Positions 1 through 8,363 of a DNA stretch of 49,501 nt are shown one piece after another. Source of the DNA: Oscillospiraceae bacterium (GTDB lineage: Bacteria; Bacillota; Clostridia; Oscillospirales; Oscillospiraceae); the NCBI GenBank assembly GCA_017458335.1, contig JAFTFT010000031.1:1-49501 (forward strand), given 5' to 3'. The position numbers and the translations under genes are program-made. Positions within the stretch are counted from its first letter, which is position 1. Each line of letters starts with the position of its first letter. The notes beneath the pieces were generated by a model. The model ran no database searches, was not told where the DNA came from, and was given only the letters and a program-made list of their open reading frames with translations.

Positions 1-140
1 CACCGCTTGGCAGAGGGGATGGCCAAGCGCCGGGGGCCACCTTCTCGGGAAGGGGGCTCCCAAGAGCGAGAACCCAATGAATTCTAAGACATCTGCCTGG
101 TGAGGTGCATTAAGCTACCCACCATCAGTGCAGAAGAGCC
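1..140. mobile_element. Probable end of an ISL3-family insertion sequence
   Basis: Read on the minus strand, the edge at 140 begins GGCTCTTCTGCACTGATGG. ISL3-family terminal inverted repeats characteristically begin GGCTCTT. The neighbouring glycosyltransferase stop codon starts at 142, so the element abuts that gene. ISL3 elements usually duplicate 8 bp of target; the adjacent bases attaaagt (141-148) would be the candidate copy, but the other end is outside the window. No transposase domain is recognisable in 140 bp; frame 1 on the plus strand is open from 1 to a TAA at 85-87 and could be the tail of an ORF. The family call rests on the terminal bases only. Confidence 0.45.
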
Positions 141-141
141 A

Positions 142-1149
142 TTAAAGTAAACAAATAGTGTTTTTGAGTACTATGTCTTTTATTCTTCGTGCGCACAGAT
201 ATAATTCAGGAAACCGCAGTTTTATTCTCTCTCTGAAAGACCAGCTTATTTCCTGTTGTGAATACATATTCCTTGCCATGCTGTAAATTTCACGAACTCG
301 TTCTTTTTCCTCCCTTGTATGAGGCCGGAACTGGCGTATCACATCATAGAACAGCCATATGAACATTTCCCCTTCTGTTTGTAGCAGATCCTGATATTTG
401 TCTCCATGATCACGATAAAAAAGAAAGCGTTCATAAAATGCCTCTACTCCATCCAATCGTTCTACAGAGTAGCCCCTACCCATAATACTGTCCTCATGCT
501 GTACGTAGGAGTAAAGTGGCTCTGCGAGAATGCTGACCCTCTCACACAAGTCCAAAATACGGTAGAAGATCGCCTCATCCTCATGAACCTTTCCTATAGG
601 GAAGCGGATACTTTCGAGCAGTTTTTTAGCATATATTTTATTCACAGGCATTAACATAATTCCTGATGTATTCTGGTAGTGCATCTTTATCGCCTGTACC
701 CCAGAGACAACTGCATCCGGGATCGTTGCAACGCTCAGCTCACGCCCCTCTTCGTCCACTTTTCTGTAGCCGCAGATCGCTATATCAGCTTGATCCGGCA
801 CAATTCTGGAGTATAGATGTTCTATCATAAGGGGAGAAATATAATCATCCCCATCTACAAAGGCAAGATACTCTCCTTTGGCATGCTCTATCCCTACATT
901 CCGTGCAGCAGATAATCCTTTATTATGTTGGTGTATTACCAGAATACGCAAATCTTTCTCCGCAAAAAGATCACAAATCTCTGAGCTTTTGTCTGATGAT
1001 CCGTCATCCACAAGAATAATCTCAAGATTCTTATATGTCTGCGCTAAAACACTCGTAATACACTTATCCAAGTATCTTTCCACGTTATAGACTGGTACGA
1101 TAATACTGATCAGGGCGTTAATTCCCGAGTTTTTATTCTGCTGATTCAC
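142..1149 (-). CDS. GT2 family glycosyltransferase
   Basis: This is a family 2 (GT-A fold) glycosyltransferase that would transfer a sugar from a nucleotide-sugar donor to the growing exopolysaccharide or capsule repeat unit at the inner membrane face. The N-terminal third has the family pattern: SIIVPVYNVERYLDKC near residue 16, LVDDGSSD, the conserved GLSAARNVGI, then FVDGDDY, the metal/nucleotide-binding DXD-type motif. The start is GTG at 1149, 17 bp inside the preceding gene, with a modest GAGGG upstream. It is a close paralogue of the next upstream gene (similar length and similar C-terminal segments such as HEDEA and EEK.RVREI), suggesting tandem duplication. It is the last gene of the operon and its stop codon lies directly beside the IS end, so the original C-terminus may have been altered. 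Base composition is AT-rich compared with genes beyond about 6.4 kb. Confidence 0.88.
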   Translation of the reverse strand: MNQQNKNSGINALISIIVPVYNVERYLDKCITSVLAQTYKNLEIILVDDGSSDKSSEICDLFAEKDLRILVIHQHNKGLSAARNVGIEHAKGEYLAFVDGDDYISPLMIEHLYSRIVPDQADIAICGYRKVDEEGRELSVATIPDAVVSGVQAIKMHYQNTSGIMLMPVNKIYAKKLLESIRFPIGKVHEDEAIFYRILDLCERVSILAEPLYSYVQHEDSIMGRGYSVERLDGVEAFYERFLFYRDHGDKYQDLLQTEGEMFIWLFYDVIRQFRPHTREEKERVREIYSMARNMYSQQEISWSFRERIKLRFPELYLCARRIKDIVLKNTICLL

Positions 1150-2122
1150 ATTTGAACCCTCGCTTTGCTTTGCTTATCCAAATATATACCCCCGGTGCCA
1201 GAAGCTTAATTTTGCGCGGAAGAGACCAGGCTTTGAAGTTGTCAAAACAGATTTCTCTCGCCATTTTGTCTATTTCACGGACTCGTCTCTTTTCCTCTGG
1301 CGTCCGCGGTTTGAATTGCTGTTTACTTCTAAAAAAAACAGGGGTGAAAACATCTCCTTCCGCAGCTAAAAGGCGAAGATAGTCTCCTCCTTTTTTTCGA
1401 TAATAAAAATATCGTTCATAACATGCTTCGATTCCATCCAGTCTTCTTACAGAATACTCCGATGTCATGGTACTGTTGGAATGCTCAACATAATAATACA
1501 TTGGCTCTGACAAAATACTTACTAGGCGGCATTGATCTATCAGTTTATAAACTGTTGCCTCATCTTCATGAAGCCTCCCCTCAGGGAATCGTAATTCTTG
1601 AAACAATTCTCGTTTGTACAGCTTATTCCAGATGATGGAATTCAGCAGAAAACCATTATCGGCATAGGCCAGGTTTAAAGTCTGGAAGCCCGATTGAACC
1701 GAATCGGGAATCAAATAAGTCCCCAGCTCTTTTCCATCCTCATCCTGGAAAACATATCCACAAACCGCTAGGTCTGACCGGTCCTTCTTGATTCTTCCAT
1801 GCAACCGCTCAACCATCTGTTTATCGATATAATCATCACTATCCACAAATAGGAGAAACTCACCTTTGGCAGAATCAATTCCAGTGTTTCTTGCTTTAGC
1901 CTGTCCACCGTTCTCTTGATGAATCACCGTTATTCTGGAGTCTTTTTCTGCGATACAGTCACATATCTTATCGCAATGATCAGTAGAACCATCGTCGACT
2001 AAAATGATTTCCAAATTCTGATATGTCTGATTACATATGCTACTGATACATTTTTCCAAATATTGCTCTGCATTAAAAATTGGAACAACTACACTGATTA
2101 ATGGTTCTCTTTCAGTACTCAT
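1133..2122 (-). CDS. GT2 family glycosyltransferase
   Basis: A family 2 glycosyltransferase for polysaccharide repeat-unit assembly. Visible motifs are SVVVPIFNAEQYLEKC, LVDDGSTD, an ARNTGID segment and FVDSDDYI (DXD-type). The frame is open from an ATG at 2143, but that codon has no ribosome binding site; the ATG at 2122 is preceded by GGGAG at 10-nt spacing and gives the usual family N-terminus (MSTEREPLISVVVP), so I prefer it. Its 3' end overlaps the next gene by 17 bp, implying translational coupling. It is paralogous to the downstream glycosyltransferase. The acceptor and donor sugars cannot be told from sequence. Confidence 0.86.
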   Translation of the reverse strand: MSTEREPLISVVVPIFNAEQYLEKCISSICNQTYQNLEIILVDDGSTDHCDKICDCIAEKDSRITVIHQENGGQAKARNTGIDSAKGEFLLFVDSDDYIDKQMVERLHGRIKKDRSDLAVCGYVFQDEDGKELGTYLIPDSVQSGFQTLNLAYADNGFLLNSIIWNKLYKRELFQELRFPEGRLHEDEATVYKLIDQCRLVSILSEPMYYYVEHSNSTMTSEYSVRRLDGIEACYERYFYYRKKGGDYLRLLAAEGDVFTPVFFRSKQQFKPRTPEEKRRVREIDKMAREICFDNFKAWSLPRKIKLLAPGVYIWISKAKRGFKCESAE

Positions 2123-2166
2123 TCCCGTCATGCTCCCAAACATGTTTGACTATTCATCCGGTTTTG

Positions 2167-3363
2167 TTACCGGCCGTGAAAACTGCCCGCTCTCCAGTAA
2201 ATATTTCTTAAATATGTCTCATACATTTCCGGGCTATGATTTTTCTTTATTCTGTTAAACGACCACTCCGCTTTTTCTCCAAGCCGCCTGGGATTGTCCA
2301 GAATACCGGTAATTGCTGTTTTCAATTGTGCTTTGATGAGCTCGCTGAAGGATTCCACTTCATCTCTCGTATAGTGTGCGAAGTCATCCCCATGCGGTAA
2401 TTGAGCATCTTTTGTATTGATTAACCACCCACAGCGATCGTTGTTGATTTCAGGCAAGGCCTGTCGATCCGTTGTGATAACAGGGCAACCGCTTGCCTGC
2501 ATCTCCAATACGGAGAACCCGAAGGTGTCTCCCATACTGGGCAGGAGACCGATATGTGCCTGTTTTGCCAGCTTCAGGACTTCTTCATTTGTCACTTTCT
2601 CATGATATTCCAACCAATCTGCGTGTTGGATAACACTCTGGATTTCTATCTTCTCCTTTTCATCCAGATAAAAATTGTTATAATTTCCATCCAGACTTCC
2701 AATAAAAACAAGTGAAAAGTCTGGATATTTGCGGTATAGCTCTTGGAACACTTTCAGAACCTCTGCACCGCCTTTGCGTTTCACCTGATTCCCCACATAC
2801 AGAAATTTAACTTTTTGCATATTCGCAAACTTTTGCTTGATTTCTTCCAAGGTTATCAACAGTTCCTGAGGTGGATACAGTACCGTCATTTTTTCTTTCA
2901 TCCGTTTGATTTCTTCCTGATTCGCAAACTGAGACAGCAGCCAGAGTTCATAGTTGTAAGCCCATTGAGACATTGCCAATACTGCGACACACTGATCGGA
3001 CAGAATCAACGGTAGCTGCTTTTTCATTAGCGTGAAATCAATTCTGCTCTCTTCACTGAAATACTCCGGGAATGTCTTTTCAAACGTCGCGATCCAACGA
3101 TTTCTGTCATGCAGGCAAACCCTGTTAAACGTGTGTATTACATCGATATCCGGATAACATGGAGCGTCCAGCGTAAAATGAACTCCCTGCGCGTAGAACT
3201 CCGTTTGTCTGATCGAAGGAAATGTTCTCCCTATAAGGCGAAGTGCTCTTCCTACGTTTTCTCTCCTGTTTTTAATCTGAATGTACTGCGCTTCCGGTAC
3301 TTTATTCAGGATCATTCTCTTGTCCGGATAAGAGTCACTGTAAACACCGACAATTGGATTCAT
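2167..3363 (-). CDS. GT4 family glycosyltransferase
   Basis: A GT-B fold retaining glycosyltransferase of family 4. The C-terminal Rossmann half shows FLYVGNQVKRKGGAEVL (start of the donor-binding domain), LVFIGSLDG, LLPSMGDTFGFSVLEMQASG with the E of the EX7E-type motif, and PVITTDRQALPE. The N-terminal acceptor half is less conserved but includes DVIHTFN. At 398 residues it is of ordinary family length. It lies 12 bp downstream of the flippase gene in the polysaccharide operon and is AT-rich like its neighbours. The specific linkage is not predictable. Confidence 0.85.
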   Translation of the reverse strand: MNPIVGVYSDSYPDKRMILNKVPEAQYIQIKNRRENVGRALRLIGRTFPSIRQTEFYAQGVHFTLDAPCYPDIDVIHTFNRVCLHDRNRWIATFEKTFPEYFSEESRIDFTLMKKQLPLILSDQCVAVLAMSQWAYNYELWLLSQFANQEEIKRMKEKMTVLYPPQELLITLEEIKQKFANMQKVKFLYVGNQVKRKGGAEVLKVFQELYRKYPDFSLVFIGSLDGNYNNFYLDEKEKIEIQSVIQHADWLEYHEKVTNEEVLKLAKQAHIGLLPSMGDTFGFSVLEMQASGCPVITTDRQALPEINNDRCGWLINTKDAQLPHGDDFAHYTRDEVESFSELIKAQLKTAITGILDNPRRLGEKAEWSFNRIKKNHSPEMYETYLRNIYWRAGSFHGR

Positions 3364-3375
3364 CTTTTAAGACCT

Positions 3376-4602
3376 TTACCTTTTCAGAACAGAGCCTCGA
3401 TCGATCACAAAGCAGAATAACAGAATCAGTGCCAGCTTCACCAGATAGCTGACCAGTAAAGCCACACAGCACCCTGCCAGACCGTAAGGCTGATATAGAG
3501 TCAGTGCGAGAAAGATATAACAGACAAGTCCTGCCCCGCTGATGATGATCTGCCGGTTTGTTTTGATGGTTTTCAACGCCAGCGGATGTATGATGTTCAC
3601 AAAGGACGAGACACAAAGGCTGAGCGTGGAAATCGGAATCAGTTTCATCGCCTCATCCACAAACTGTGGATAGAGGACAGTCAGGACAAAACGACTCACC
3701 AGCAGGCAGAAAACATACATTGCCACGCAGAAGCCGCCCCCGACGGAAATGGTCAGTCCCCAGACAGAGCGGGAAACCTTCTTTTCCTTAGAGAGGTAGG
3801 ACAGGATCACATTGGTAATCGGCTCAAGGACCTGAACCACCAGTTTTCCAAAGATATTGGCAGCGAAATAAACCGATACCGCTTCGCCCCCGAGAAGAGG
3901 ATGAAGAAGGATCTTATCAAAATAGGTCAGGCTCTTGTTAAACGCACTGGCCAGAGTAATATTCCCATAGGAACGAGTCGTCTCCGGAAAAGCAGTTGTT
4001 TTTTGAAGCGGTTCCCGGTATAGCCTCGTACTGTACATGCAATACAGTGTTTGAAGGAGGTATGCGGCGATAAAAATATAATGCCAGTCAAAGGTCCAGC
4101 GGAAGATCAGAAATCCGATAAGATATCCGACTGCGCCGATCAGCTTGTTGATAAAAATCTTTCTATAATTCAGGATCAGTCTGAGACCGACTTCAAAATA
4201 CAGCTCCGTATAGTTCAATACTGAGATGACGGTAATCAGGATCAGTTCATAGAGATCTACTTTGCCTAGGTAGAAATAGACGACTATGGGAGTCGCTACG
4301 GCAACCGCGCCGAGTGAATACAGGTTCAGCAGACTGAAATCCCCGATTCTTCCCTGTTCGTCGTAGTCATATTGGTGAATCAGCCGAGTCGTGCTGAGCG
4401 CCCCGCCCAGCGTTCCGCTGATGAGGAAGATCAGAGAAACCAGCGACTGCATCCGGCCATAGTCATCAGCGTCGATTCTGCGTGCAACAATCGGATACAC
4501 AATCAATTGAAGCGCGACCAGCGGCAGACCTGTACCGATCAGATTGATCAGCATGTCTGTCGCTACTCTTTTTTTCTTTTCCGTTATGGTTATTTTTTTC
4601 AA
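3376..4602 (-). CDS. Polysaccharide flippase (Wzx-like, MOP superfamily)
   Basis: A multi-pass membrane protein of 408 residues with roughly 12 predicted hydrophobic segments, starting with a Lys-rich cytoplasmic N-terminus and LINLIGTGLPLVALQLIVYP. This is the layout of Wzx/RfbX transporters, which flip undecaprenyl-linked repeat units across the membrane for Wzy-dependent polymerisation. Residues such as YGRMQSLVSL in the first loop are typical of this family. The start codon is TTG (4602), preceded by AGAGGAAAGG. Position among glycosyltransferases, with a polymerase and a chain-length regulator in the same operon, supports the assignment over a drug exporter. Confidence 0.85.
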   Translation of the reverse strand: MKKITITEKKKRVATDMLINLIGTGLPLVALQLIVYPIVARRIDADDYGRMQSLVSLIFLISGTLGGALSTTRLIHQYDYDEQGRIGDFSLLNLYSLGAVAVATPIVVYFYLGKVDLYELILITVISVLNYTELYFEVGLRLILNYRKIFINKLIGAVGYLIGFLIFRWTFDWHYIFIAAYLLQTLYCMYSTRLYREPLQKTTAFPETTRSYGNITLASAFNKSLTYFDKILLHPLLGGEAVSVYFAANIFGKLVVQVLEPITNVILSYLSKEKKVSRSVWGLTISVGGGFCVAMYVFCLLVSRFVLTVLYPQFVDEAMKLIPISTLSLCVSSFVNIIHPLALKTIKTNRQIIISGAGLVCYIFLALTLYQPYGLAGCCVALLVSYLVKLALILLFCFVIDRGSVLKR

Positions 4603-4632
4603 CTTATGTGTACCTTTCCTCTGAATCCGGTA

Positions 4633-5577
4633 TCATGACGTGCGGCAAACCCGATTCTTGATGATTTCTCCCACATAAATCGCCCGTTTCACATTGTGAA
4701 CGACCGGCATAGTGAAATCTCGGGTGAACCGATATTGCTTCATCGTCATATGAAGCGCATTGGCCCGTTCCGCTTTCGAAAGCCCCATGACATCACAGGT
4801 TTTCTGATAATCGACAAAATCCCTGTAACTGTCCAGTCTGTTTTTTACCTTCAGGCACTGACGAATGTAATAACAATACCCCTGAAAGTTCTTGATGTGC
4901 CCGGATAAGTCGTTTGCACCGCTTCGGGACAGACCATCTTCCAGGTATTCACAGAAATAGATCGGTTCCTGATACCAGCGGAGCTTATATCCGTCCGCGG
5001 CAATGGCATTCCAGCATACATTTTCCGTTACAAAAAACTCACCGTCAAATTCCGGGAATGGATGGCTGCGGAGGACATCCGTACGGAACACTTCCGCCTT
5101 ATCGCCTTCGATATGCAGTTTTTTTCTCTCCAGACTGCTTGCATCAACACTCTCTCCACATATAAAACTCTCACCGACCGCTGTGCCATCAGGGAAAGCT
5201 TTTTGTCCCGCAACACCACATAGCTTTGGAATTCCTTCTATTTCTTTCAGCCATTTCTGCAAGAGTTCTACCGCATAATCCGGGAGCCAGTCATCACTGT
5301 CAACGATATAAAAATAGGATCCTCGCGCCTCTTTTACACCAAGATTGACTGCCCGATGTTTTCCGCCATGCTTCTGTTTATAATATCTGATCGGAAAGGG
5401 TGTTCTTTCGTCCAGGAACTTTTTTACCACAGTCTCGGTTTCATCGGATGACTCGTCATCGACAATGATCCATTCAAATTCAGCAGCTGTCTGCTGCTTT
5501 AGAGATTGAAACAGTCTTGGCAGCAAATGGGCACGATTGTATGTCGGCGTGAAAACTGTAATTAGATATTGCTTCAT
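4633..5577 (-). CDS. GT2 family glycosyltransferase
   Basis: A 314-residue family 2 glycosyltransferase. The N-terminus carries VFTPTYNRAHLLPRLFQSL, WIIVDDESSDET, KHGGKHRAVNLGV and YIVDSDDWLPD, the nucleotide-sugar binding and DXD-type motifs. It belongs to the subgroup with a C-terminal region containing FCEYLEDGLSRSG, seen in many capsule clusters. Its ATG overlaps the stop codon of the upstream GT32 gene (ATGA at 5574-5577), so the two are probably translationally coupled. Substrate unknown. Confidence 0.87.
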   Translation of the reverse strand: MKQYLITVFTPTYNRAHLLPRLFQSLKQQTAAEFEWIIVDDESSDETETVVKKFLDERTPFPIRYYKQKHGGKHRAVNLGVKEARGSYFYIVDSDDWLPDYAVELLQKWLKEIEGIPKLCGVAGQKAFPDGTAVGESFICGESVDASSLERKKLHIEGDKAEVFRTDVLRSHPFPEFDGEFFVTENVCWNAIAADGYKLRWYQEPIYFCEYLEDGLSRSGANDLSGHIKNFQGYCYYIRQCLKVKNRLDSYRDFVDYQKTCDVMGLSKAERANALHMTMKQYRFTRDFTMPVVHNVKRAIYVGEIIKNRVCRTS

Positions 5578-6359
5578 TTCTTCTTCAGTCTCTTTTTCAA
5601 TGCTTGCTGCAGGTATTCAATGTCATTGATGGTTCTGTCGATCCGGCCCCCGACCCTGTCCCCAAAAATCCTGTTCATTTGAAGTGACCGCTCATATTTC
5701 CGTTTTCTTTCATCATCCAGCCAGGTTGCGTCAAAATGGTGGATGGACACGGTTCTTTCTGTCAGATGCAGCTTGATCTCGCCGAATGATTTTGGGCAAA
5801 GCACATCGGATGCATATATGGTAACTCCATCGCTCAATACTTGATCGGCATTCTTATTTTCAAGTCCTCTTCTCTGGAGACACATCGTCGTGTAAAGAGG
5901 TGTCGGCGTGAAGTCATAGCTTCCGTCCGGCTTCACAAACTGCCGATTCGAATAAACCTCCATCATCTCTTTCAGGACGGGGTGGCATGCTTCCGCGCCA
6001 AAGCCTTCACCGGTATTCACATTGTTTTTGGAGTTGTCTTTTGTTCGGTCGAACCCAAAGAAGGCTCTGCTCTCCAGAAGGTGATCTATATTTCCGAGTA
6101 ATTCTACATCTGTGTCAAAGTAGATTCCTCCGTGTTGGTAAATAACATCCAATCTCGCAAAATCCGTCACAAAGCTCCACTTTTTTGCTTCCAATGCCTG
6201 CCGCACGTATTCATTCTTTGTGAAATCATAATTGGTTTCATTCCATTCAATAATTTCATAGTCCGAACAATACTTTTTCCAGCTTTCTATGCAGTACAGA
6301 ACAGATTCCGGCTTAGGGTTCCCTCCGATCCAGAAATAATGAATCTTTTTAGGGATCAT
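5574..6359 (-). CDS. GT32 family glycosyltransferase (DXD sugar-binding)
   Basis: A 261-residue enzyme of the capsular-polysaccharide GT32 type. The start IPKKIHYFWIGG and the later SFVTDFARLDVIYQHGGIYF followed by DTDVELL contain the glycosyltransferase sugar-binding region with its DXD motif (DTD). Families with this layout transfer hexoses using a nucleotide sugar. The ATG at 6359 has a strong GGAGG six bases upstream, unusual in this tightly coupled operon and probably setting independent expression. It marks roughly the point where composition shifts from the GC-rich upstream genes to the AT-rich downstream ones. Confidence 0.87.
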   Translation of the reverse strand: MIPKKIHYFWIGGNPKPESVLYCIESWKKYCSDYEIIEWNETNYDFTKNEYVRQALEAKKWSFVTDFARLDVIYQHGGIYFDTDVELLGNIDHLLESRAFFGFDRTKDNSKNNVNTGEGFGAEACHPVLKEMMEVYSNRQFVKPDGSYDFTPTPLYTTMCLQRRGLENKNADQVLSDGVTIYASDVLCPKSFGEIKLHLTERTVSIHHFDATWLDDERKRKYERSLQMNRIFGDRVGGRIDRTINDIEYLQQALKKRLKKK

Positions 6360-6378
6360 ATTATTCCTCCCGTTGCTC

Positions 6379-7344
6379 TTACTTTCCTCTCAACTTCATG
6401 GAAGCCGTATACAGCGCCGGGCTGAACTGAAATAGTTTCGCCTTTGCACGCTGTTTTTTCGTAAACGGGAGGCCCGGATAATACCGGATCGTCCGTTTCA
6501 GTTCTTCTTTCAGCTGTGCCCGCTGTTCTCTTGCTTCCTGACAGCCTCTGGACTGATAATATACCTTCAGGCCGCTGCCGATATACGCGATCACCGCCGC
6601 GGATTCACACTGCGGGAAATGCTCATGGTAGAAGTCCAGGCGCATCCGGTCCGCCGTGACCCGGTCAAATTCTCTGACCGAGAATCCTTTCCGGCTGATG
6701 CTTCCCGTCCGCTCAAAATAGCAGTAAAACGGTTCCGCGGTATAGGCGATTTTTTCCGCTCTCGCAAAGCACTGCGGGGTAAACGGATTATCCTCATAGA
6801 AAATCTGTTCATTGATGTGCAGGCCCTGTATGGTCTCACGACGGAACAGCTTGTTGCACATGGAGTTTGAAAGGCGCTCGTTCTTTGGCAGTTCTATGAG
6901 CGCTTCTTCTCTGGTATAGACGCGCCGCTCTTCCAGGTTGTCCTGATAATAGCTTACTTCTCCTGTCTCAGAGACCTTCTTGATCCCGCAGGCAATGATC
7001 TGGGCATTTTCACGATGCATGATTTCTGTCAGCGTATCATACATCCCCGGTTCGATCCAGTCATCCGAGTCGATAAAGCTCAGGATCTCTCCTCTTGCCG
7101 CGTCGATTCCGGCATTTCTTGCGGAACCGAGCCCGCCGTTCTTCTTGTGAATCACCCGCCCCCTGCTGTCTCTTCCGGCCAGTTCCTCGCACAGCTCTCC
7201 GGAACCGTCTGTAGATCCGTCATCCACCAGAATGATTTCCAGATTCCGGTAATTCTGCCCCGCAACGCTGTCAAAGCACTTCTCCAGGTACGATCTGACA
7301 TTATAGACCGGCACGATGACAGAGATCAGTTCTTTGCTGTCCAT
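6379..7344 (-). CDS. GT2 family glycosyltransferase
   Basis: A 321-residue family 2 glycosyltransferase with SVIVPVYNVRSYLEKCFDSV, LVDDGSTDGSGE, GGLGSARNAGID and FIDSDDWIEPGMYD. The C-terminal half resembles other clostridial capsule transferases (CNKLFRRE, FYEDNPFTPQ). It follows the chain-length regulator gene by only 3 bp. GC content is clearly higher than in the two GT2 genes at the left end, so it is not a recent copy of them. Donor and acceptor sugars unknown. Confidence 0.87.
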   Translation of the reverse strand: MDSKELISVIVPVYNVRSYLEKCFDSVAGQNYRNLEIILVDDGSTDGSGELCEELAGRDSRGRVIHKKNGGLGSARNAGIDAARGEILSFIDSDDWIEPGMYDTLTEIMHRENAQIIACGIKKVSETGEVSYYQDNLEERRVYTREEALIELPKNERLSNSMCNKLFRRETIQGLHINEQIFYEDNPFTPQCFARAEKIAYTAEPFYCYFERTGSISRKGFSVREFDRVTADRMRLDFYHEHFPQCESAAVIAYIGSGLKVYYQSRGCQEAREQRAQLKEELKRTIRYYPGLPFTKKQRAKAKLFQFSPALYTASMKLRGK

Positions 7345-7347
7345 CTC

Positions 7348-8346
7348 TTATTCGATGACGACGCAGCCCGCCGTCGGGATGCAGAATTTCCGGCATGCAG
7401 CCGTGTTTTTTTCGATTTCCCGGTACCGGCTCTTCCCGATCTGTTCCACAAACAGCACCGATTCCATATCCGCCATCTGTCCGATCAGGTCTCTGTCGCT
7501 CGCCGAGAGCTCTCGTACCGCGATTCCCCGTTCCGTCAGAAGCGCCTTCATTCTCTCACGGACGTGCCCGGCTTCCGTTGAGTCCACGGTGCAGACCGCA
7601 ATACTGGAAAGCTGCTTCTCTCTCAGCAGTCTGCAGAGTCCCTTCACGACCGGCTCGATTTCCGTGTCGGACGCCGACTTCAGTTCTGCCAGCACCGGAA
7701 CGCCATACGGGGACTCCATATCCGCCGCGGAACGCAGTTTGCCGGACATCATATAGCTCAGCGCGATACAGCATATTCCGAGCAATGCCCCCAGCGCACA
7801 GCCGATCACCAGCCATTTGGGCTGTACGAGTCCCGGAGACGAGATACTTTTCTCTGTTACGCTCATGTCGACACCGGAGAGGTTTTTCACCAGAACGTTA
7901 TAGTATGACTTCTCCGCCGAGGTCATGACCTGTGTCGCCGACTGTACTCCTTCGTTGGCATAATAAAGAGTCTGTACAATCTCCAGGTCTCCGTCATCCG
8001 GTTCTCCCACGACAAGCTCCGCGTTGATCTTATCCGAAGCCCACATCCGGTACATATAGAGCTTGGCCGCCGCTTCGACGAAGGACGCCTCCTCTTCCGT
8101 CAGCGCACTGCGAAGTTCCGCCAGTTCCACGGTCATATGTTCCGGCAGGGCATCCACGGTCGTGCCCAGGGACTGCGCATATTCTTCCAGCGCCCTGCGT
8201 TCCCGTTCTGCGGAAAGAGAAGCTCTGCGGTAACCATAGAAGTCCGCGGCAACGGCAACGATCAGAATAAACGCCAGCAGTACCATCCACTTTTTTCTGA
8301 GCTGACGGAGCATATCATAGAAATTGATTTCCAATCCTTTTTGCAT
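7348..8346 (-). CDS. Wzz-like chain-length determinant with degenerate kinase-like C-terminus
   Basis: A polysaccharide co-polymerase that would control chain length with the Wzy polymerase. The N-terminal Wzz segment (EINFYDMLRQLRKKW) runs into a first membrane helix (about residues 19-35), then an extracytoplasmic helical region, then a second helix near WLVIGCALGALLGICCIALS. The last ~100 residues (SIAVCTVDST to the end) look like the Rossmann core of a BY-type tyrosine kinase, but have no Walker A motif and no C-terminal tyrosine cluster, so kinase activity is not expected. The frame is open from 8385, but ATG 8346 is preceded by GGGAAAGGA at good spacing and lies after the upstream stop codon, so I use it. 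Confidence 0.82.
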   Translation of the reverse strand: MQKGLEINFYDMLRQLRKKWMVLLAFILIVAVAADFYGYRRASLSAERERRALEEYAQSLGTTVDALPEHMTVELAELRSALTEEEASFVEAAAKLYMYRMWASDKINAELVVGEPDDGDLEIVQTLYYANEGVQSATQVMTSAEKSYYNVLVKNLSGVDMSVTEKSISSPGLVQPKWLVIGCALGALLGICCIALSYMMSGKLRSAADMESPYGVPVLAELKSASDTEIEPVVKGLCRLLREKQLSSIAVCTVDSTEAGHVRERMKALLTERGIAVRELSASDRDLIGQMADMESVLFVEQIGKSRYREIEKNTAACRKFCIPTAGCVVIE

Positions 8347-8363
8347 AACGCAGTTTCCTTTCC

